Made by a program: the position numbers and the translations under genes. A model generated the notes under the pieces. That model saw nothing but the letters and a program-made list of their open reading frames with translations. It did no database searches and was not told the origin of the DNA. From NCBI GenBank assembly GCA_938044775.1, contig CALIOE010000061.1, positions 37,850-101,849 of the forward strand: DNA of 64,000 bases, read 5' to 3'. This document shows positions 27,599 through 35,278 of the stretch, piece by piece (the stretch's first letter is position 1; every line of letters begins with the position of its first letter). This stretch comes from an uncultured Rhizobiaceae group bacterium. GTDB taxonomy: Bacteria > Pseudomonadota > Alphaproteobacteria > Rhizobiales > Rhizobiaceae.

Positions 27599-28891
27599 TT
27601 AGAGGTAGGCTTGTCGGTTTCCTTCAAGTGGCAGTTCAACCACGATATTGCATCCCGATCCGTCGGCAATGTGCACCGAACCACCATGGGCCTGGGCAAT
27701 CTGGAGGACCAGCGGCAGGCCAAGACCATAGCCCTCCACATTCTGCTTGCCTGCTGCCCTGTAAAACCTTTGGAATACTTTTTCTCGTTCGCTGGCAGGG
27801 ATACCCGGCCCAGAATCCTGAACCGAGATCACGGCCATCCGACCGGCAGTCGCCAAGCTGATGGTCACTGGCGGTTCACCGTGCTTAAAGGCATTGCCGA
27901 TCAGGTTTCGAACAAGCCGCTGAAGCAGCCTTGTGTTGCCGGGCAGGGATACCGCATCGCCCTCAAGACGGGCCTGCGGATAATGGGCACATTCTTCTGC
28001 GATCAGGCCAAGCAGGTCCACGTCGGGTTCGATCGTGCCCATGGTTCCTGCATCCAACCGACTCATCAACAGGATCTCGTCAATCAGGCTGTCGAGCTCT
28101 GCAATGTCTGTTTCCAGAGCGGCAAGACGTTTCTCCTGACCGGTCTTGCGAAACATTTCCAGACCCAGCCGAATGCGTGACAGGGGCGTGCGCAATTCAT
28201 GGGAGGCATTGGCGAGAAGTGTTTTGTGGGAATCGACGAGCGTTTCGATCTTTGATGCCGCATCATTAAAGCTCTGCGCCAGATGGGCGACCTCGTCCTT
28301 TCCCTTCACCTCGGCGCGGGCCGTCAGATCACCGGATCCCATTTGCTCAACACTGGTTTGCAGCGTTTCAAGCCTGCGCGTCAGTTTTCGCACCAGCGGG
28401 TAGGAAGCGATGCCGACGCCCAGCGCAATGCTTGTGAGAAGGAGGAGCAGACCCGCCAGCGGATTTCTATGATCCCGAAGCCGCATGTCGTCACCAAACC
28501 AGCGGCCGTCGGGCAGGCGCAAGATCCAGCTGGAGCCAAATTTGTGGCGCTGCCAGACATGATCTTCGACCGCATCTTCCTCATCATCCGCGTCGGGAGC
28601 TTCCATCGGTTCACCAAACGCACCAATCAATCGACGCTGTGAATTGAAGAGACTGATATCAATGGAGAATTCGCTGCCCAGCTCCCGGATGGCCGCAATC
28701 TGTTCATCCCGCGGAGCAGTCGCAGGCGGAAGCGTCTCTCCTACAAGCTTCGCCGTTATCCCAAAAAACCGCTCGTCAAAATCATTGTCGCGGCCAAAAA
28801 TGCCGAACATGACAGCGGTCACAACTGCCACGACAACGAGACTCAGGATGATCGTGAAGTAGATCTGCAGGTGGAGACGGCGCTTGATCAT
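27599..28891 (-). CDS. Cpx-like sensor histidine kinase
   Basis: 430 residues: TM1 (~8-30), a periplasmic loop of about 110 residues, TM2 (~145-168), HAMP (~170-220), HisKA with the phospho-acceptor in ANASHELRTPLSRIRLGLEMF, and HATPase with N box (NLIGNAFKHG), G1 (DSGPGIP) and G2 (GYGLGLPLV). Third gene of an operon after a Spy/CpxP-like protein and an OmpR-type regulator, eight bases from the latter. The gene order and the CpxR-type box upstream suggest an envelope-stress sensor inhibited by the periplasmic protein, as in CpxA-CpxP. The assignment as a true Cpx orthologue is inference. Confidence 0.93.
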   Translation of the reverse strand: MIKRRLHLQIYFTIILSLVVVAVVTAVMFGIFGRDNDFDERFFGITAKLVGETLPPATAPRDEQIAAIRELGSEFSIDISLFNSQRRLIGAFGEPMEAPDADDEEDAVEDHVWQRHKFGSSWILRLPDGRWFGDDMRLRDHRNPLAGLLLLLTSIALGVGIASYPLVRKLTRRLETLQTSVEQMGSGDLTARAEVKGKDEVAHLAQSFNDAASKIETLVDSHKTLLANASHELRTPLSRIRLGLEMFRKTGQEKRLAALETDIAELDSLIDEILLMSRLDAGTMGTIEPDVDLLGLIAEECAHYPQARLEGDAVSLPGNTRLLQRLVRNLIGNAFKHGEPPVTISLATAGRMAVISVQDSGPGIPASEREKVFQRFYRAAGKQNVEGYGLGLPLVLQIAQAHGGSVHIADGSGCNIVVELPLEGNRQAYL

Positions 28892-28899
28892 GACTGCGC

Positions 28900-29586
28900 T
28901 TAGTCCTGTACGCGGGCAAATACATACCCGGCGCCGCGAACGGTGATGATGCGTTTGGGGTGTTTCGGGTCGTCCTCGATCTCGGAGCGTATGCGTGAGA
29001 TGTGAACGTCAATGGAGCGATCAAAGGCCTCCAGGTCTTCCCCCTTTAGCTGGTCCATCAACATGTCACGTGTCAAAACGCGGCCTGCCGATCTGGCCAG
29101 GATGTGAAGCAAATTGAACTGATGTGTGGTCATCTCGCAAGACTTGCCGTCCATGCTTGCTGCCATGCTGCCGGGGTCGATCTCCAGGCGACCGAACCGC
29201 AATGTTTCGGCGGTGCCGTTGCCCTTTCCACGCCGCATGATAGCCCTAAGACGGGCCAGCAGTTCCCGCGGCTCAAACGGTTTGGGAAGATAGTCGTCGG
29301 CTCCGATCTCAAGGCCGATGATGCGGTCCATCGGATCGCCTTTCGCCGTCAGCATGATTATGGGTACGGCGTCGTGGGCCTTAATGGTGCGGCAGACCTC
29401 GAGCCCGTCAATATCAGGCAGCATCAGGTCAAGGATGATTGCGTCAAACCCATTGGCGGTCTGCAGATCGATGCCCTCCACACCGGTGGGTGCGATGGTC
29501 ACATCGAAGCCGTTGTCGCCGAGATAGTCGGCGACCATCCCGGCGAGGCGGTTATCATCTTCAACAAGGAGTACGTAGTCAGTCAT
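28900..29586 (-). CDS. OmpR/CpxR-like response regulator
   Basis: 228 residues. The receiver domain has DD in LLVEDDNRL, the phospho-Asp in AIILDLMLPDIDG, the switch Thr in MLTAKG and the Lys in YLPKPFEPREL. The C-terminal winged helix ends in DRSIDVHISRIRSEIEDDP and RGAGYVFAR; the FDRSIDVHIS stretch closely recalls CpxR. It should bind direct-repeat sites, and a GTAAA-N5-GTAAA site lies upstream of this operon, so autoregulation is likely. Second gene, 21 bp after the Spy-like gene and 8 bp before the kinase. Confidence 0.95.
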   Translation of the reverse strand: MTDYVLLVEDDNRLAGMVADYLGDNGFDVTIAPTGVEGIDLQTANGFDAIILDLMLPDIDGLEVCRTIKAHDAVPIIMLTAKGDPMDRIIGLEIGADDYLPKPFEPRELLARLRAIMRRGKGNGTAETLRFGRLEIDPGSMAASMDGKSCEMTTHQFNLLHILARSAGRVLTRDMLMDQLKGEDLEAFDRSIDVHISRIRSEIEDDPKHPKRIITVRGAGYVFARVQD

Positions 29587-29607
29587 GAGGTTCTACCTAA
29601 CCTGCTC

Positions 29608-30255
29608 CTAGCCGCGGTGCCAGCGTTTGCGCATGGAACGGAATTGCTCGATGCGTTCGTCCAGGACCTTGCGTTGTTCAACGGTCAACACTTCTGCCAC
29701 ATCGGCCAGGGCGGTGACCATTTCCTTGCTGATGCGGTCGGCTTCGGCGAGCCGCTCAGCGCGCAATTTCTCAATCGCTTCCCGGTCGATTTTGTCGGCC
29801 GTCAACAATTCATGCATTTCCTTGCCGGCAGCACGAAACTCATTGCGAAGCGGTCGCAGGTCTTTCGCGACGGCTGTAATGAGCGTTGTGATCCTGGTTT
29901 GCTGTTCTTGCGTGGCGTCGATCTCGATGGCGACGTGTTTGACCACGCGGGTGATGCGCTTTTCGATTTCTGCATCTGTGAGGTCGGCAAAGCTGCCATG
30001 GCCACGACCATGCCTGCCACCGCGGAACCAGCCGCGTTCGCCCCATCCTGCCTTGTGTATCATTACCGTTGACTCCTGTTCTGAACCCATGAGCAGCTTC
30101 ATGTGCTGATAGGGTTTGCTTTCGGCGATTGCCTGAACGCTGAATGAAGCGCCGATAATGAGGGTGGCACCGGCCGCAATGCCGATCAGGCGGCCGCGAT
30201 CTGTGGCGTACCAGGACTTGCGGGAATTCGGATCTGGATTAATTGGGGCGGACAT
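29608..30255 (-). CDS. Spy/CpxP-like periplasmic protein (LTxxQ family)
   Basis: 215 residues from the ATG at 30255, which has AGGAG upstream; a longer frame begins 24 codons earlier without a ribosome-binding site. An N-terminal membrane/signal segment (RLIGIAAGATLIIGASFSVQA) is followed by a His/Gly-rich stretch (GWFRGGRHGRGHGS) and long helices. LTDAEIEKRI and LTVEQRKVLDERIEQFR are two LTxxQ-type motifs, as in Spy and CpxP, which form a curved helical chaperone. The Gly/His stretch could bind metal. It is the first gene of the operon and probably both stress effector and feedback inhibitor of the kinase. Confidence 0.85.
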   Translation of the reverse strand: MSAPINPDPNSRKSWYATDRGRLIGIAAGATLIIGASFSVQAIAESKPYQHMKLLMGSEQESTVMIHKAGWGERGWFRGGRHGRGHGSFADLTDAEIEKRITRVVKHVAIEIDATQEQQTRITTLITAVAKDLRPLRNEFRAAGKEMHELLTADKIDREAIEKLRAERLAEADRISKEMVTALADVAEVLTVEQRKVLDERIEQFRSMRKRWHRG

Positions 30256-30371
30256 CTTCAATCTCCTGTGTTCTGTCTCATGGCCTCCGGCGGGAGGAAC
30301 CGGAGGGTGAGGGGTCATCCCCGTCACACTGGCAGACTAGGAGGTTGCTGTTTCGCTGGTTTGTTGGCTGT

Positions 30372-30386
30372 GTAAAGTTTTGTAAA
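30372..30386. promoter_or_regulatory. CpxR-type box GTAAA-N5-GTAAA
   Basis: GTAAA, five bases (GTTTT), GTAAA, identical to the enterobacterial CpxR consensus. It lies 117-131 bp upstream of the Spy/CpxP-like start codon, in the only promoter region of the operon that encodes the CpxR-like regulator. Autoregulation is inferred. Confidence 0.6.
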
Positions 30387-30539
30387 GTCGTGATGGCGCG
30401 GAGTTGGCCGATCAAAGCCTCTGGCATGTCGCATCTGAACCCTAGTCTCAGCGTGCGGCAGGCTTTCTACCGACCAAATGTTTTTCCGCTGTCTCAGTTG
30501 CTTCTGCTGAACTTGGGGAGCCTTGGTGTTCCAGGATCA

Positions 30540-30556
30540 GGTTCCAAAAATGTTGG
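30540..30556. repeat. 17-base direct repeat, copy A
   Basis: GGTTCCAAAAATGTTGG; it recurs at 31448-31464 with one change (ATATTGG). The copies flank the SDR gene, one 98 bp after its stop and one just before its start. The core CCAA-N5-TTGG is a weak palindrome. Confidence 0.45.
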
Positions 30557-30653
30557 CGGACAAATGTGTTTGTAGCACGAGTTGACTTCGAACCGGATTC
30601 CGGATTGCCAGCACGTTTCTAAAAGATGTGAGTTTTGGGTGTCAGAGCCTGGC

Positions 30654-31442
30654 CTACCAACAACAAAACCCGCCATCGACCAGAAGATCGATGCCGGTAC
30701 AGTAGGAGGCTGCGTCACTGACCAGAAATATTGCTGGTCCAACCATTTCATCCACTGTCGCCATGCGTCCCATTGGTGTCTGGCTTTCAAACTCTTTCGT
30801 CTGATGCACCATTTCAGGGCGTGTATTCATTGGCGTTGCAGTGTATCCAGGGCTGATTGTGTTAACACGAATACCGCGATCAACCCACTCCATTGCCATG
30901 CTTTTTGACATGTGGATTACGCCGGCTTTTGACGCATTGTAGTGAGCCTGTTCCAATCCGCGGTTAACAATTATTCCGGACATCGATGCGATATTAACAA
31001 TGGCACCTCCGCCGTGCGTCAGCATAGCGTTCGCTTCCGCCTGGCAGGAAAGAAATATACCCTTTAGATTGATGTCCATCAGTGTTTGGAACTGTTCCTC
31101 AGGCATTTCTTCAGCCGCATGCGCGTTGGCTATGCCTGCCGCGTTAACGGCAATGTCCAATGGTCCAAATTCACGCACGGTCCGGTCTACTGCATCGTCC
31201 AGTGCCTTTCGGATCGTTACATCAGCAACCAGTTCAAGCGATTGCCCCCCGGTTTCCTGGATCAGATTGACCGTGTCGGTGGTTCCACCATCTTCGCGGC
31301 GGTCCAGGCACGCAACACGGGCCCCGCATTGTGACAATCCAAGCGCAATGCGTTGTCCAATTCCACTTCCGGCCCCCGTAACGATTGCCACACGGTCGGT
31401 CAAATCGAATAGCGCGGGAGCGCTTAAAGTATGATTGGTCAT
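30654..31442 (-). CDS. SDR oxidoreductase of the sugar/polyol cluster
   Basis: 262 residues, classical [15 protein letters not shown]-type (VNAAGIAN), Ser in IASMSG and YNASK in AHYNASKAGVIHM. It ends DLLVDGGFCCW, a common SDR C-terminus. Asp at the end of beta-2 (CLDRRED) favours NAD. It is the last gene of the leftward arm, after the ABC importer, so it probably oxidises the imported sugar alcohol or ketose. The start ATG has GGAACC within copy B of the repeat. The exact substrate is unknown; polyol dehydrogenases share this pattern. Confidence 0.88.
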   Translation of the reverse strand: MTNHTLSAPALFDLTDRVAIVTGAGSGIGQRIALGLSQCGARVACLDRREDGGTTDTVNLIQETGGQSLELVADVTIRKALDDAVDRTVREFGPLDIAVNAAGIANAHAAEEMPEEQFQTLMDINLKGIFLSCQAEANAMLTHGGGAIVNIASMSGIIVNRGLEQAHYNASKAGVIHMSKSMAMEWVDRGIRVNTISPGYTATPMNTRPEMVHQTKEFESQTPMGRMATVDEMVGPAIFLVSDAASYCTGIDLLVDGGFCCW

Positions 31443-31447
31443 TCTGT

Positions 31448-31464
31448 GGTTCCAAAAATATTGG
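31448..31464. repeat. 17-base direct repeat, copy B
   Basis: GGTTCCAAAAATATTGG, one base different from copy A at 30540. It lies between the ABC ATPase stop and the SDR start codon, overlapping the SDR ribosome-binding region. Confidence 0.45.
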
Positions 31465-31478
31465 TGTGATCCTTAGAG

Positions 31479-32972
31479 CTAGCTGGTAGCCAGTTCCATA
31501 ACCGAGACGTCATCCGCTTCCGCATGATCAAGAATTCCGGCCTGCAGGCCGGCAGCCATAACCAGGATGCGGTTGGAGACTCCCAAAATTTCTTCAAGAT
31601 CCGAGCTTACGACAACTACCGCTACCCCACTTGCAGCAAGGGCATGGATTATTTCATAGATCGACGAACGCGCACCCACGTCGATTCCACGGGTTGGTTC
31701 GTCAAGCAAGACAACGCGCGGATTGCGTGCGAGCCACTTGGCAATTACGACTTTCTGCTGGTTGCCACCAGACATCTCATTGGCACTTTGAAAACCCTTT
31801 CCCTTAACGCCGAATTTCTCAATGTTTTTCCTCGCAAATTCCCTGACAAGACTTCCCACGACCCATCCGGATTTTGTGACCGAATCCATATTGGCATAAG
31901 CAACGTTTTCCTGAATCGAATGCTTCAGAACAAGCCCGTGCTGTTTTCGATCCTCCGGCACGAGAACGATGCCATTGTTGATGGCGTCCTTTGGTGAGTG
32001 CGGGATAGCTCCAGCACCACCGAGAAGGATATTTCCTGACTTAATCGAATCGGCACCGGCGATAGCGCGCACCAACTCTGTTCGACCAGCACCCACAAGA
32101 CCCGCAATACCAAATATCTCACCCTTACGAACGGTGAAACTCACATCGCTAAAGCTCCCATCTGGAGCCGAAAGACTATCTACCTCAAGCACCACTTCGT
32201 CGCGCGGCACCGCCAGGGTTGGAAACATCTGTTCCAACGGACGTCCCACCATGGATTCCACGATGGTTCGAACGGGAAGGTTGGCGGTGTCGAATTCCCG
32301 AACTTTCGATCCATCGCGCATGACGATGATACGGTCAGCAATCTTTTTGATTTCTTCGAGGCGGTGCGAAATATAAATGATCCCTACGCCTTCTCTGCGC
32401 AGTTGATCAATCTGCTCGAAGAGGAGACTGGTTTCCTCGCCGCCGAGCGCCGCGGTTGGCTCGTCGAGAATCAGCAGATTTGCGTTTAGCGTTAGAGCCT
32501 TGGCGATTTCGATGAGCTGTTGGTTGGCGGTAGACAAACCTTCAACTTTGCGTCGCGGAGAAATTTCCAACCCCAGCCTTTCGAGACCGCTGTGAGCACG
32601 CTCTTCCATTTGCTTGCGATCAACGACCGCGCCTTTCATGGGATACCGGCCTACGAAGATATTCTCTGCGATTGAAAGATGCGGTAGCAGCAGCAGCTCT
32701 TGATGGATCATGGCTACGCCAGCATCAATTGCTTCGCGGGGGGTGGCGGGCGCAAAATTTGCGCCCTGCCACGTCATCTTTCCGGCACTTGGGAGAATAG
32801 TGCCGGATATGATGTTGGATACTGTTGATTTACCGGCACCGTTTTCACCAAGCAGTGCTACGACTTCTCCAGCGTGAATTTCCAAATCGATCCCGTGCAG
32901 AACCTCAGTCATGCCGAAGGACTTGCGGATGCCCTGAAGGGTCAGAATTGGAGCGTCACTTCTCGAGGTCAA
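31479..32972 (-). CDS. Sugar ABC transporter ATPase, tandem-domain (RbsA/MglA type)
   Basis: 497 residues with two ATPase domains. The N-terminal one has Walker A GENGAGKST, a signature altered to GLSTANQQLIEIAKAL and Walker B LLILDEPTAAL. The C-terminal one has a degenerate Walker A (GLVGAGRTELVRAI) but a good signature (MSGGNQQKVVIAKWL) and Walker B VVLLDEPTRGID. This asymmetry is normal for ribose/galactose-type importers. It powers uptake with the permease at 34112 and the binding protein at 33012, in the order permease, binding protein, ATPase. Confidence 0.95.
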   Translation of the reverse strand: MTSRSDAPILTLQGIRKSFGMTEVLHGIDLEIHAGEVVALLGENGAGKSTVSNIISGTILPSAGKMTWQGANFAPATPREAIDAGVAMIHQELLLLPHLSIAENIFVGRYPMKGAVVDRKQMEERAHSGLERLGLEISPRRKVEGLSTANQQLIEIAKALTLNANLLILDEPTAALGGEETSLLFEQIDQLRREGVGIIYISHRLEEIKKIADRIIVMRDGSKVREFDTANLPVRTIVESMVGRPLEQMFPTLAVPRDEVVLEVDSLSAPDGSFSDVSFTVRKGEIFGIAGLVGAGRTELVRAIAGADSIKSGNILLGGAGAIPHSPKDAINNGIVLVPEDRKQHGLVLKHSIQENVAYANMDSVTKSGWVVGSLVREFARKNIEKFGVKGKGFQSANEMSGGNQQKVVIAKWLARNPRVVLLDEPTRGIDVGARSSIYEIIHALAASGVAVVVVSSDLEEILGVSNRILVMAAGLQAGILDHAEADDVSVMELATS

Positions 32973-33011
32973 ATTGCTGCCTATCGAACGACGATACCGG
33001 CGATCTCGGTA

Positions 33012-33953
33012 TCAGGGATGCTTTTCAACGAACTTGGCCGCATCCGCACAGGTGGTAAGCACCGCATTCGGGATCTGCCGGGCCGGTACAGATGCTCCAT
33101 GGCCGACAGCTATCGCTGAATTGACAGCAAGAACGCCCATAGCTTGTGTGCTTTGTGTTGCTGTCACGATGAACGGAGTATCGCACTTGACCAGAGATTC
33201 CAGAGCGGCCCCGTCGCCATCATAGCCGCCAACGATGACTTTGTCCTCCAGGCCAGCTCCCTGGACTGCTTTCGCCGCGCCCATCGCGAGGCCGTCGGCC
33301 TGACCGAAGATGATTGTGACGTCTGGATTTGCTTGCAGCATGTTCTGTGCGATTTGGAAGCCCTCGTCCGGTGACCATTGCTGACTCCATTGTTGAGCCA
33401 CCAGTTCGACGCCAGGGTTTTCATCGATCGCCCTTTTGCAGCCTTCGAACCGCTGGACTTCTGGTGTGGTCCCCTTCTGACCGTGAATAATGACCATTTT
33501 TCCTTTGCCGCCGGCCTTCTTAATGATGTGGTCACAGACTTGGTAAGCGGAGACAATATTCTCACCATAAATTACGGTATCGCCGGGCTCGCCGTCGGGC
33601 TCACGATCAACGTTGATAACCGGAATGCCAGCGGCGCGTGCAAGTCGGGTTGGAACCGCTGCTGCAGCTGCGCCTGCAGGGATGTAGATAAACGCATCAA
33701 TACCTTGGGTCATCAAATCCTGCACTTGGCTAACCTGGGTTGCAGTGTCGTTTTTCGCATCAACGACGATAACCTCGATGCCAAGTTTGCCGGCGTAGCC
33801 TTCAACGCCCAGTTTGATTTGGTTGAAAAAGTCCGCCTGCAAGTTGGGGACTGCCAAGCCTATCTTTTTCACTTCGCCGGCAGATACTCCGGATGAAACG
33901 GACAGCGCGCACAGTGCAGCAGTGGCCAGCAATGCCTTTTTTAGAGTAATCAT
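33012..33953 (-). CDS. Periplasmic sugar-binding protein (RbsB-like)
   Basis: 313 residues with signal peptide (LKKALLATAALCALSVSSGVSA) and a periplasmic-binding-protein type 1 fold: KKIGLAVPNLQADFFNQIKLG, the repeated DAKNDTATQVSQVQDLM and GIDAFIYIPAGAAAAAVP. NVDREPDGEP forms the central ligand loop; GQADGLAMGAAKAVQ follows in the C-terminal lobe. It should bind a pentose, hexose or polyol. The ATG has AAGGAGG upstream. The lane between permease and this gene (33954-34111) is 158 bp and could hold an internal promoter or a processing hairpin that raises the amount of binding protein. Confidence 0.94.
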   Translation of the reverse strand: MITLKKALLATAALCALSVSSGVSAGEVKKIGLAVPNLQADFFNQIKLGVEGYAGKLGIEVIVVDAKNDTATQVSQVQDLMTQGIDAFIYIPAGAAAAAVPTRLARAAGIPVINVDREPDGEPGDTVIYGENIVSAYQVCDHIIKKAGGKGKMVIIHGQKGTTPEVQRFEGCKRAIDENPGVELVAQQWSQQWSPDEGFQIAQNMLQANPDVTIIFGQADGLAMGAAKAVQGAGLEDKVIVGGYDGDGAALESLVKCDTPFIVTATQSTQAMGVLAVNSAIAVGHGASVPARQIPNAVLTTCADAAKFVEKHP

Positions 33954-34111
33954 GATTTCTCCTCCTTGAAGAATGGGTCGTTGGTTGTCGTGTGACCCGA
34001 TTTAGCCCGATACAGTCGGACTATTCCGTGAAGACTGGCGCTAAGCCGCACTCCAATATCAATTTCAATGCCGCCCTTTCACAACCGGCCATTGGTCGCC
34101 CCCGACTCTGT

Positions 34112-35092
34112 TCATTTGCTTCTTTCCTTAAATGTCTCGGCCGCAACTGCCAGCACGATGACCAGTCCAATGACAACAGCTTGCACGAACGGAGAGACGC
34201 TAAGCAGATTCAGTCCGTTGCGAAGGACGCCGATGATCAATACGCCGATAATGGTTCCGCCAACGCCGCCGGTACCCCCCGACAAACTCGTCCCCCCGAT
34301 CACGACGGCTGCAATCGCGTCGAGCTCGTAGGCAACGCCTGAGCTTGGCTGAACAGAGTCCAGTCGGGCAGCCAGCAAGATACCTGCCAGACCAGCAAGG
34401 GCACTGCATGCTGTGTAGACCAGAATAGTTGTGCGCTTGACGTTCACGCCTGCCAATCTGGCCACTTCGGGGTTTCCGCCGACTGCGTAGAGCGCACGCC
34501 CACCTGACCGGTAGCGGAGAAATAGTGTGGCGATAACAAAGACGACAAGCATGACGGCAACGGTCATCGTCAGGAAGCCGCCATACCGAATGATGGCTCC
34601 CAGGTTGAACCAGGGCGGGAAGCCAATGATCTGCGAGCCGTTGGTAATCATATTTGCAAGGCCGCGAGCGATCGACATCATAGCGAGCGTCGCAATGAAG
34701 GCAGGCACCTTGAACTCAGTAATCAACACACCCGCAATGGCACCGTTCATGGCGGCGGCCAGCAACGCCAGCGGGATCGCTCCCCACATCGGCATCCCGG
34801 CTGTGACATTCAGATAGCCTAAAACCATCATAGACAGGGCCAGCACGGAGCCCACTGCCAGATCAATTCCGCCAATCAGGATCACAAACGTCATACCCAC
34901 GGCCATGATGCCAAGCACTGTTATTTGATCAAGAATGTTGAGGAAATTTCTTATCGAGAAGAATGAATCCGTTGCAATTGTCAGAAACAAACAGAGCAGG
35001 ATTAGCCCTATCAGAGGGCCTGTCGCACCACGCAAAGAGAGGGCACTGAGTAATGTCTTTTTGAAATCCGGTGCGGCGTTGACTGAACTCAT
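34112..35092 (-). CDS. Sugar ABC transporter permease (RbsC type)
   Basis: 326 residues from the ATG at 35092, which follows GGGAGGGGG and matches the family N-terminus; the frame opens 39 codons upstream but that part includes the operator. About ten hydrophobic segments, with the BPD_transp_2 markers LGIMAVGMTFVILIGGIDLAVGS near the N-terminus and LDAIAAVVIGGTSLSGGTG near the C-terminus. First gene of the leftward arm, directly behind the promoter and GAATAATTATTC operator candidate. Confidence 0.93.
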   Translation of the reverse strand: MSSVNAAPDFKKTLLSALSLRGATGPLIGLILLCLFLTIATDSFFSIRNFLNILDQITVLGIMAVGMTFVILIGGIDLAVGSVLALSMMVLGYLNVTAGMPMWGAIPLALLAAAMNGAIAGVLITEFKVPAFIATLAMMSIARGLANMITNGSQIIGFPPWFNLGAIIRYGGFLTMTVAVMLVVFVIATLFLRYRSGGRALYAVGGNPEVARLAGVNVKRTTILVYTACSALAGLAGILLAARLDSVQPSSGVAYELDAIAAVVIGGTSLSGGTGGVGGTIIGVLIIGVLRNGLNLLSVSPFVQAVVIGLVIVLAVAAETFKERSK

Positions 35093-35105
35093 ACCCCCTC
35101 CCGAA

Positions 35106-35117
35106 GAATAATTATTC
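35106..35117. promoter_or_regulatory. Operator candidate GAATAATTATTC (permease arm)
   Basis: A perfect 12-base palindrome located just after the predicted transcription start of the leftward arm and just before the permease ribosome-binding site. GAATAATTAT recurs in the rightward promoter. The likely binder is the SorC-type regulator encoded in the cluster. Confidence 0.6.
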
Positions 35118-35132
35118 ACATACGATGAAAAA

Positions 35133-35161
35133 TCCATATCGTTAATTTTTTCGATGGTCAA
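35133..35161 (-). promoter_or_regulatory. Predicted promoter of the ABC importer arm
   Basis: Read leftward: TTGACC, 17 bases, TATGGA. Spacing is optimal and the -35 is close to consensus. The predicted start falls shortly before the GAATAATTATTC palindrome, so a bound regulator would block elongation or open-complex formation. Confidence 0.5.
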
Positions 35162-35219
35162 GTCGAAACCATTGCAAGGCTTTTGATCGGTGGCAGGTCT
35201 CCACATCACCCCCGCTGTC

Positions 35220-35248
35220 TTGACTTAAGTCCTCTTTGCATGTCTATT
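35220..35248 (+). promoter_or_regulatory. Predicted promoter of the transketolase arm
   Basis: TTGACT, 17 bases, TCTATT, fitting the alphaproteobacterial preference for a CTATNT-like -10. The start would be near 35255, at the second GAATAATTAT element. Confidence 0.5.
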
Positions 35249-35255
35249 TGTGATA

Positions 35256-35267
35256 GAATAATTATAC
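35256..35267. promoter_or_regulatory. Operator candidate GAATAATTATAC (transketolase arm)
   Basis: Eleven of twelve bases equal the palindrome at 35106-35117. It covers the predicted transcription start and lies 12 bp before the transketolase ATG. Two copies in mirror positions of a divergent promoter suggest joint control. Confidence 0.55.
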
Positions 35268-35278
35268 AGAGACTCTAA

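Larger units (their letters stand above)
30256..30653. other. Intergenic region with Cpx-operon promoter
   Basis: About 400 bases between the Spy-like gene and the SDR, both leftward. The part next to the Spy-like gene holds its leader, ribosome-binding site and the CpxR-type box. The rest (30390-30653) has no reading frame with domain or signal features; it holds one copy of a 17-base repeat found again before the SDR. No terminator with a T-run is visible. Confidence 0.45.

Noticed and set aside
29104..30072. Open frame of 322 codons opposite the response regulator and Spy-like genes
   Set aside because: It spans two real genes and their gap on the other strand and has no recognisable features.
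30570..30600. TTCGAACCGGATT resembling a tRNA T-arm
   Set aside because: The flanking bases do not form the T stem, and no acceptor, D or anticodon arm is found.
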